DNA of 19,804 nucleotides from JBCCWF01 sp038520475 (lineage in GTDB: Bacteria; Cyanobacteriota; Cyanobacteriia; CAKZMO01), in NCBI GenBank assembly GCA_038520475.1, contig JBCBLF010000073.1, forward strand, positions 1-19,804, written 5' to 3'. Shown piece after piece: positions 14,438-19,804 of this stretch (position 1 is the stretch's first letter; each line of letters begins with the position of its first letter). The translations under genes were made by a program, and so were the position numbers. The notes under the pieces are model-generated. The model was not told where the DNA came from and made no database searches. It saw only the letters and a program-made list of their open reading frames with translations.

Positions 14438-15169
14438 TTGGACAATCAAAAAGAAAAGATACTAGTTGTAGATGATGAAGCCAGCATCCGACGCATCCTC
14501 GAAACACGGCTATCAATGATTGGATATGACGTGGTCACAGCTGCTGATGGGGAAGAGGCACTCGATACATTTCGTAATGCTGCCCCTGATCTGGTTGTAC
14601 TAGATGTCATGATGCCGAAGCTAGACGGGTACGGCGTCTGTCAAGAACTTCGCAAGGAGTCAGATGTCCCTATCATCATGTTGACGGCTCTTGGCGATGT
14701 TGCCGACCGGATTACTGGACTCGAGCTTGGAGCCGATGATTACGTCGTCAAACCATTTTCTCCCAAAGAGCTAGAAGCCCGCATTCGCTCAGTGCTCCGC
14801 CGCGTTGACAAAGCTGGCAACACAGGAATTCCCAGTTCTGGCATCATCCAAGTAGGGAGTTTACGCATTGACACAAATAAGCGGCAGGTTTACAAAGGTG
14901 GTGAGCGAATCCGCTTAACAGGAATGGAATTCAGCTTATTAGAGCTGCTTGTGGGTCGTTCTGGCGAACCTTTTTCTCGATCTGAGATTCTTCAAGAGGT
15001 ATGGGGATACACCCCTGAACGTCACGTTGATACTCGCGTTGTTGATGTTCATATCTCTCGCTTGCGAGCCAAGCTCGAAGAGGATCCAAGCAATCCTGAG
15101 TTGATTCTGACAGCTCGCGGAACGGGATACTTGTTTCAGCGGATTGTAGAACCCGGTGAAATGGAATAA
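14438..15169 (+). CDS. rpaB: Response regulator RpaB (OmpR family)
   Basis: RpaB is the essential OmpR-type regulator of cyanobacteria that controls photosystem and high-light genes, with the kinase Hik33/NblS as partner. The receiver domain (about 5-120) has the acidic pair D12-D13, phospho-acceptor D56 in VVLDVMMP, and the switch residues T/K (MLTALGD, VVKPFSP). After a linker (NTGIPSSG) the winged-helix domain runs from about 137 to 236 (LTGMEFSLLELLV, HVDTRVVDVHISRLRAKL, TARGTGYLF). The start is not ATG. TTG at 14438 gives MDNQKEKILVVDD, matching the length of relatives, with AAGGAG (14421-14426) 11 bases upstream; TTG at 14429 would add three residues but leaves only 2 bases to AAGGAG. 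The gene leads the lipid cluster, with 66 bases to plsX. Confidence 0.95.
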   Translation: MDNQKEKILVVDDEASIRRILETRLSMIGYDVVTAADGEEALDTFRNAAPDLVVLDVMMPKLDGYGVCQELRKESDVPIIMLTALGDVADRITGLELGADDYVVKPFSPKELEARIRSVLRRVDKAGNTGIPSSGIIQVGSLRIDTNKRQVYKGGERIRLTGMEFSLLELLVGRSGEPFSRSEILQEVWGYTPERHVDTRVVDVHISRLRAKLEEDPSNPELILTARGTGYLFQRIVEPGEME

Positions 15170-15235
15170 CCAACTGCATGCTGTATTGAGTGGATTCCAT
15201 CTGATAAAATTCATGAGGTTTTTCAGAAATATCTA

Positions 15236-16273
15236 ATGGGGTCAACTCAAGCACGCATCGCAATTGACGCAATGGGGGGTGATCATGCTCCCGAAGAGAT
15301 CGTCGCTGGCGCTGTCCGCGCCCATGAAGAGTTGGATATCGACGTTCTACTGGTCGGTGATCCAGATCAGATTAAGGACTCTCTCGACCGACATCATCAA
15401 AAAACGTCTTCACTGGAAATCGTTCCAGCCACAGACATTATTGAGATGCATGAGGAGCCGCTCACCAGTATTCGCAAGAAGCCGAATGCTTCTATCAACG
15501 TGGCGATGGACTTGGTGAAAAAGGGTCGTGCCGACGCTGTTGTCTCTGCGGGTCATTCAGGTGCCGCCATGGCATCCGCTTTGTTGCGACTTGGACGATT
15601 GAAAGGCATCGACCGTCCTGCCATCGGTGCAGTTTTGCCGACAATGGTTGCAGGAAAATCGGTCTTGATTTTAGATGTTGGCGCGAATGTTGACTGCCGC
15701 CCAAAGTTTTTGAATCAATTTGCCATCATGGGCGATATCTACTCCCGAAGCGTGATGGGAGTCAGTGAACCCAAGGTAGGCTTGCTAAACATCGGGGAAG
15801 AACCGTCGAAAGGGAACGATTTAGCCCTGCGAGCCCACGAGATGTTGGCGAAAAATCCGCGCATTTCCTTTATCGGCAATGCTGAGGGGAGAGATGTCCT
15901 ATCAGGCGACTTTGATGTGGTCGTGTGTGATGGATTTGTAGGAAATGTCTTGTTGAAATTTGCTGAAGCCATTGGAGATGTCTTGTTGCAAATTCTTCGA
16001 GAAGAGCTTCCGAAGGGTGTTCGCGGAAAGTTGGGCGTTGGGATGCTCAAACCTAACCTGCGACAGATTGCTCAGCGCATTGACCATGCTGAACATGGAG
16101 GCGGCCTTTTGCTTGGAGTGGCAGGGGTTTGCATCATTAGCCACGGGAGTTCTCAAGCGCCGTCGGTCTTCAATGCGATTCGGCTGGCGAAAGAAGCAGT
16201 TGACCATCGGGTACTCGATCAGATTCAATCTCAGTATCGGAAAGCAACTGCGATCGCCACTGACGGAGAGTAA
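15236..16273 (+). CDS. plsX: Phosphate acyltransferase PlsX
   Basis: PlsX converts acyl-ACP and phosphate to acyl-phosphate, the donor for the first acylation of glycerol 3-phosphate by PlsY, as a peripheral membrane enzyme. The 345 residues start with the family signature AIDAMGGDHAPEEIVAGAV (9-27) and continue with DAVVSAGHSGAAMASALL, LILDVGANVDCRP, GLLNIGEEPSKGND and DGFVGNVLLKFAEA, all expected blocks. No obvious Shine-Dalgarno precedes the ATG at 15236. A 7-codon frame starting at 15213 stops with a TAA overlapping this ATG, which could couple translation but may be chance. The stop TAA shares its last A with the ATG of fabH, so the two are translationally coupled. Downstream of rpaB with 66 bases between, probably in one transcript. 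Confidence 0.97.
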   Translation: MGSTQARIAIDAMGGDHAPEEIVAGAVRAHEELDIDVLLVGDPDQIKDSLDRHHQKTSSLEIVPATDIIEMHEEPLTSIRKKPNASINVAMDLVKKGRADAVVSAGHSGAAMASALLRLGRLKGIDRPAIGAVLPTMVAGKSVLILDVGANVDCRPKFLNQFAIMGDIYSRSVMGVSEPKVGLLNIGEEPSKGNDLALRAHEMLAKNPRISFIGNAEGRDVLSGDFDVVVCDGFVGNVLLKFAEAIGDVLLQILREELPKGVRGKLGVGMLKPNLRQIAQRIDHAEHGGGLLLGVAGVCIISHGSSQAPSVFNAIRLAKEAVDHRVLDQIQSQYRKATAIATDGE

Positions 16274-17277
16274 TGTTTGAATCCACAGGTACGGGAATTG
16301 CCATGATTGGCAGCGGCTCAGCGATTCCTGCCGCATCACTTGATAATGACGGCATGAGCCGAGTGGTCGATACGTCGGATGAATGGATATCGACTCGCAC
16401 GGGCATTCGAAATCGTCGCATTGCCAACGCGTCAGAATCTCTAACAGAACTTTCTACAAAGGCAGCCCAGCAAGCATTGGAGATGGCTGGAGTGAGTGCT
16501 GATGCGGTCGATTTGATCGTCTTAGCAACCTCAACCCCAGATGATCTGTTTGGCACAGCCAGCAAAATTCAAACGTCATTAGGCGCATCGCGGGCAGTTG
16601 CATTTGACTTGACAGCAGCCTGTTCAGGATTCGTCTTTTCCTTGGCAACCGCTGCTCAATTTATCCGCACAGGCGTCTATCAAACCGTGCTCGTTATTGG
16701 CGCAGATGTGCTGTCGCGTTGGGTTGACTGGGGCGATCGCCGGACCTGCGTCTTGTTTGGAGATGGAGCGGGTGCCGTTGTGTTGCGAGCGAATCCAGTG
16801 AATCATTTTCTTGGATTTGAGCTGCGGTCGAACGGAGCCCAAAATGAATGCTTGACACTGGCATATGAGAGCATTGCTCGCGAGTTGGCCGACGGTGTGA
16901 CCGTTGAGCAAGGAACTTTTCGCCCCATTGCAATGAACGGGCAAGAAGTCTACAAGTTTGCTGTGCGGAAGGTACCTGAAGTAATTGAGAAGGCCCTATT
17001 CCGCTCCAATATGGATAGTTCACAACTCGATTGGTTGTTGCTTCACCAAGCGAATCAGCGGATTTTGGATGCCGTATCTCAGCGTTTAAACATTCCCTCT
17101 GAAAAGGTCATGAGTAACATGGCCAATTACGGCAACACCTCTGCGGCATCGATTCCGTTGGCTCTTGATGAGTATGTACGTGCAGGAAAGGTCAAGCAAG
17201 GTGATACAATTGCTGCTGCTGGTTTTGGCGCAGGGCTAACGTGGGGCGCGGCGATTTTCCAGTGGGGTGACGCATAG
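16273..17277 (+). CDS. fabH: 3-oxoacyl-ACP synthase III (FabH)
   Basis: FabH condenses acetyl-CoA with malonyl-ACP to start each fatty acid chain. The catalytic triad is visible in the 334-residue protein: C117 in TAACSGF, H258 in LLLHQANQRI, and N288 in NYGNTSAASIP. GFGAGLTWGAAIF at 318-330 is the usual C-terminal signature. DTSDEWISTRTGIRNRRI (33-50) matches the N-terminal block. The ATG overlaps the plsX stop by one base, so expression is coupled. Its malonyl-ACP substrate is made by the next gene's product, FabD. Nothing is truncated or substituted. Confidence 0.97.
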   Translation: MFESTGTGIAMIGSGSAIPAASLDNDGMSRVVDTSDEWISTRTGIRNRRIANASESLTELSTKAAQQALEMAGVSADAVDLIVLATSTPDDLFGTASKIQTSLGASRAVAFDLTAACSGFVFSLATAAQFIRTGVYQTVLVIGADVLSRWVDWGDRRTCVLFGDGAGAVVLRANPVNHFLGFELRSNGAQNECLTLAYESIARELADGVTVEQGTFRPIAMNGQEVYKFAVRKVPEVIEKALFRSNMDSSQLDWLLLHQANQRILDAVSQRLNIPSEKVMSNMANYGNTSAASIPLALDEYVRAGKVKQGDTIAAAGFGAGLTWGAAIFQWGDA

Positions 17278-17385
17278 CTGCGTTTATTGCGCTGCTGCTA
17301 GTTACTACATCGACGCTAAATTTGAATCGGCTCATGTACGCAGCAGGCCATCCATCATGACGCAGGAATCATACGAGCAAAATCA

Positions 17386-18267
17386 ATGACAAAAACGGCA
17401 TGGGTATTTCCAGGGCAAGGCTCTCAAGCAGTAGGTATGGGGCTCGACTTAGCAGCGATTGAATCCGCAGCCCAACGCCTGGAAACAGCAACCCAAATTC
17501 TAGGTTGGTCAGTGTTAGATATCTGTCAGAGTGATGAAGAAACAGTATCGAACACCCTTTATACTCAGCCCTGTTTGTATGTCATTGAGAGCATTTTGGT
17601 CGATTTGTTGGGCGATCGCACAACAAAGCCCGATTTGGTTGCAGGCCATAGCTTGGGAGAATATGTTGCTCTCTATGCAGCCAACGTCTTTGACTTCGAG
17701 GCTGGATTGCGATTGGTCAAGCGACGAGCCGAACTCATGTCAGACGCATCAGACGGCATGATGGCAGCACTTATGGGATTTAACCGAGACGAGTTGAATG
17801 CTCAGCTCGAAACCATTGATGGCGTTGTATTGGCAAATGACAATAATCCAGGCCAAGTCGTCGTCTCCGGAACGCCAGAAGCCGTGCAATTGTTGATGGA
17901 CTCCATCAAAGCAAAACGCAAAGTTCCGCTCAAAGTAAGCGGAGCCTTTCACTCTCCATTGATGACTGAAGCTGCACAGGAGTTTGGAGCAGTGCTGGAG
18001 GATATTGACTTTCAGTCTGCTGAAGTTCCGGTCATGTCCAACGTTGACCCTACACCAGAAACGGATGCCGGACGACTGAAAGAACGTCTCAAAAGTCAAA
18101 TGACGGGTTCAGTTCGGTGGAGAGAGATTTCGCTTCGGCTTCCGGAAGAAGATATTGAGACCGTAGTTGAGGTTGGACCCGGCAATGTATTGACTGGGCT
18201 GATCAAGCGAACCTGTTCTGGACTGACGCTCAAGAATGTAAAGTCATCTTCTGACCTACCAGATTGA
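17386..18267 (+). CDS. fabD: Malonyl-CoA:ACP transacylase (FabD)
   Basis: FabD moves malonyl from CoA to acyl carrier protein, feeding FabH and the elongating enzymes. Its 293 residues carry GQGSQ at 10-14, the nucleophile S89 in GHSLGEY, the substrate-carboxylate arginine (R113 or R114 in VKRRAELM), and the catalytic H189 in GAFHSPLM. The C-terminal VVEVGPGNVLTGLIKR is as expected. The gap from fabH is 108 bases and contains only a 10-codon frame (17357-17389) that overlaps this start, probably chance. The ATG at 17386 gives the standard MTKTAWVFPGQGSQ beginning. Confidence 0.97.
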   Translation: MTKTAWVFPGQGSQAVGMGLDLAAIESAAQRLETATQILGWSVLDICQSDEETVSNTLYTQPCLYVIESILVDLLGDRTTKPDLVAGHSLGEYVALYAANVFDFEAGLRLVKRRAELMSDASDGMMAALMGFNRDELNAQLETIDGVVLANDNNPGQVVVSGTPEAVQLLMDSIKAKRKVPLKVSGAFHSPLMTEAAQEFGAVLEDIDFQSAEVPVMSNVDPTPETDAGRLKERLKSQMTGSVRWREISLRLPEEDIETVVEVGPGNVLTGLIKRTCSGLTLKNVKSSSDLPD

Positions 18268-18411
18268 CTCTCCTTTTTGCAGTCGCTCGATAATGCATCT
18301 GTGAATCGGTCTATTCACCCAACAGGTGATTAAACCTTCAGTCGTTTCTATCTCAGCATCTCATTAACAACACCGCTTGGATTTCTTTATCGCTATTCAT
18401 CTCAAGAGTTT

Positions 18412-19050
18412 ATGTCTCGCGATCGCGAACCTCCCGTCAGCCTCTTGCTCTATCACATGTTCAAGTGGTCAGTGGTCAGTCCAGTGCTCCACGCCTATTT
18501 TCGTGGTCACATTTATGGTGCCGATCAGGTCCCCAAACACGGACCTCTCATTGTTGTCAGCAACCATGCCAGTGATTTTGACCCACCCCTGCTGTCGAAT
18601 TGTGTTGGACGTCCCGTGTCATTCATGGCAAAAGAGGAGCTATTTCAGGTACCAGTCCTCAAGCAGGCCATTGAGCTGTATGGAGCATATCCAGTAAAAC
18701 GCGGTAAGGGCGATCGCTCAGCGATTCGTGCAGCCCTTACAAAACTGGAGCAAGGGTGGGCCGTGGGAATTTTTCTTCAGGGCACCCGTACCCCAGATGC
18801 CCGCGTCCCTTCACCAAAACTGGGAGCCGCACTGATTGCTGCAAAAGCACAAGTTCCCCTCTTACCTGTCAGCCTATGGGGAACGGAGAATATCGTCAAA
18901 AAGGGAAACCTTATTCCCAACCCTGCCCCCGTCACAATTCGTATCGGGACTCCTATCGCGCCTCCATCGTCGACTGACAAAGAGACCCTGACAGAATTGA
19001 CTCAGCAATGTGCCGCTGAGATCCATGCCCTTCATAACTTGGGTCGCTAG
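18412..19050 (+). CDS. plsC: 1-acyl-sn-glycerol-3-phosphate acyltransferase (PlsC)
   Basis: PlsC adds the second acyl chain to lysophosphatidic acid, giving phosphatidic acid at the membrane. The 212-residue protein has the catalytic NHASDFD at 51-57 (NHX4D), the substrate block GAYPVKRGKGDRSAIR (91-106), FLQGTRTPDA at 121-130, and VPLLPVSLWG. The third block in most of the family reads FPEGTR or FLEGTR; here the Glu is Gln (Q123). Otherwise the sequence looks intact, and cyanobacterial relatives may share this change. The gene follows fabD by 144 bases, so it may have its own promoter or be read through. The ATG at 18412 precedes the conserved part directly. Repeat copy 3 begins 8 bases after the stop. 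Confidence 0.94.
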   Translation: MSRDREPPVSLLLYHMFKWSVVSPVLHAYFRGHIYGADQVPKHGPLIVVSNHASDFDPPLLSNCVGRPVSFMAKEELFQVPVLKQAIELYGAYPVKRGKGDRSAIRAALTKLEQGWAVGIFLQGTRTPDARVPSPKLGAALIAAKAQVPLLPVSLWGTENIVKKGNLIPNPAPVTIRIGTPIAPPSSTDKETLTELTQQCAAEIHALHNLGR

Positions 19051-19057
19051 GCAATGA

Positions 19058-19150
19058 TGTAGCTTTCCAGGGCACCGAGTATCATTCAATTCTTTGGAAT
19101 ATTGCCAAATGGCTCGCCGTCTTGTTCTAACGGAACTGGCGACGGCTATA
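19058..19150 (-). repeat. ~104-bp interspersed repeat, copy 3 (inverted)
   Basis: Read on the minus strand this starts TATAGCCGTCGCCAGTTCCG and continues CAAGACGGCGAGCCATTTGG, then TGAATGATA, TCGG and CCT, ending AAAGCTACA. It lacks about 11 bases near the right end relative to copies 1 and 2. The TGAATGA-TA-CTCGG junction is the unoccupied form of the site filled by the miniature element in copy 2. It lies 8 bases after plsC. Confidence 0.78.
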
Positions 19151-19164
19151 AGCCCAGCTAGCAA

Positions 19165-19199
19165 TGAAGCGGACTCTAGCAATGATAGAGTCCGCTTCA
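19165..19199. terminator. 14-bp perfect hairpin between convergent genes
   Basis: TGAAGCGGACTCTA (19165-19178) pairs exactly with TAGAGTCCGCTTCA (19186-19199) around a 7-base loop. It sits between plsC (+) and the purine permease (-), the place for a bidirectional terminator. No T run follows on either strand, so the termination role is inferred from position and stem strength. Confidence 0.5.
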
Positions 19200-19320
19200 C
19201 GGGTCACTCACGACTTGGAAAAATTGGTCAAGAAATCAGAGTTTGAAAAGATTACCAAGTTGTGTGCAGCGAGTTTTGAAGGGTTGATATGAAGGCGATC
19301 GCTCAAAATGTGAGGGTTGA

Positions 19321-19804
19321 TTAGCCGAGAACAAATCTGAGGATAAAAATAACAGCAAGAATCCACATTCCGACTGTCGTTTCATGGCTTTTGCCCTGAA
19401 ATGCCTTAATGAGCGGAAACGTGATGAGGCCCATGGCAAGTCCCTCAGCGATGGAGAAACTCAATGGCATGATGAGAATCGTCAAGAAACTAGGAATGGA
19501 CTCTGCCGGATCGTCCCAGCGAATGTTGCTTATTCCTGTCATCATCAGCACGCCCACAATGAGCAATGCAGGTGATGTCGCGAAAGCAGGAATTCCTGCT
19601 AGAAGTGGAATAAACAAAATCGACAGTGCAAATAAGATGGCTGCAACAACCGCCGTGAATCCGCTCCGCCCTCCTTCAGAAATTCCAGCCGCCGACTCGA
19701 TATAGGTCGTCACCGTAGAGGTTCCTAATACTGCTCCAGCCGTTGTGCCGACAGCATCTGCCATGAATGCTTTCTCAACCCCTGGGAACTGTCCTTTCTG
19801 GTCG
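19321..19804 (-). CDS. NCS2 family purine permease (AzgA/PbuG-like), C-terminal part
   Basis: This is the C-terminal part of a proton-coupled nucleobase transporter; the frame is open to the window edge, so the N-terminal two thirds lie beyond 19804. The visible ~161 residues include the family signature GTSTVTTYIESAAGISEGGRSGFTAV and spans at about AAILFALSILFIPLLAGIP, ALLIVGVLMM, FLTILIMPLSFSIAEGLAMGL and MWILAVIFILRFVLG, ending in TAA at 19321-19323. The ESAAGI..GGRSG region matches the adenine/guanine/hypoxanthine branch (AzgA, PbuG). The ATG at 19762-19764 is internal, since DQKGQFPGVEKAF reads in frame upstream of it. Substrate preference cannot be decided here. The 135 bases between the hairpin end and this stop hold only one HIP1 site. 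Confidence 0.9.
   Translation of the reverse strand, partial: DQKGQFPGVEKAFMADAVGTTAGAVLGTSTVTTYIESAAGISEGGRSGFTAVVAAILFALSILFIPLLAGIPAFATSPALLIVGVLMMTGISNIRWDDPAESIPSFLTILIMPLSFSIAEGLAMGLITFPLIKAFQGKSHETTVGMWILAVIFILRFVLG

Noticed and set aside
15213..15236. 7-codon leader frame whose stop overlaps the plsX start
   Set aside because: Too short to support without ribosome data; recorded only as a possible coupling.
1..19804. CRISPR array, tRNA, rRNA, toxin-antitoxin or phage genes
   Set aside because: I looked for regularly spaced repeats, tRNA-like T-arm sequences and characteristic protein motifs on both strands and found none.

Overview
The window is a chromosomal piece of a cyanobacterium. 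The octamer GCGATCGC (HIP1), typical of cyanobacterial chromosomes, occurs about two dozen times by eye. Several genes are cyanobacterial: the plastoquinol terminal oxidase, the response regulator RpaB beside plsX-fabH-fabD-plsC, and a 103-residue protein known to me only from cyanobacteria. The genus cannot be fixed; the gene order is of the kind seen in filamentous, Leptolyngbya-like lineages.

Layout. 1-2600: a truncated DUF72 gene (-), a plastoquinol oxidase (+) behind a regulatory-looking repeat cluster, a pentapeptide-repeat protein (+) and a small cyanobacterial protein (-). 2600-8200: a 550-base gene-poor gap, a creatininase-family amidohydrolase (+), an M48 metalloprotease (+), a long low-complexity protein of unknown function (-), a short-chain dehydrogenase (+) and a UPF0104/LPG-synthase-like membrane protein (-). 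8260-12500: two large polytopic membrane proteins of GT-C glycosyltransferase type (+), separated by 682 bases packed with repeats, hairpins and a candidate structured leader. This stretch is poor in HIP1, and its second gene is strikingly AT-rich, so it looks like an accessory island. 12549-19050: a core block, radA (-) divergent from rpaB (+), then plsX, fabH, fabD and plsC (+). 19321 to the end: the C-terminal part of an NCS2 purine permease (-).

How the genes fit together. plsX, fabH, fabD and plsC cover initiation of fatty-acid synthesis (FabD makes malonyl-ACP, FabH does the first condensation) and entry into phospholipid (PlsX makes acyl-phosphate, PlsC does the second acylation). RpaB heads this group, placing a light/redox response regulator at the start of a membrane-lipid cluster.

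The most unusual content is between genes. One ~104-bp repeat with TATAGC...GCTATA-like ends is present three times (7012, 10262, 19058), always just 3' of a gene. The middle copy is interrupted by a smaller ~91-bp MITE-like element with related ends and a perfect 16-bp internal hairpin. The third copy preserves the unoccupied TA site, so the insertion and its TA duplication can be read within the window. Downstream lie a 15-bp perfect hairpin, phased 11-nt direct repeats, an NtcA-like site and a nested stem structure leading to the AT-rich membrane-protein gene. I found no CRISPR array, rRNA or tRNA, and no intact transposase or recognisable defence system.
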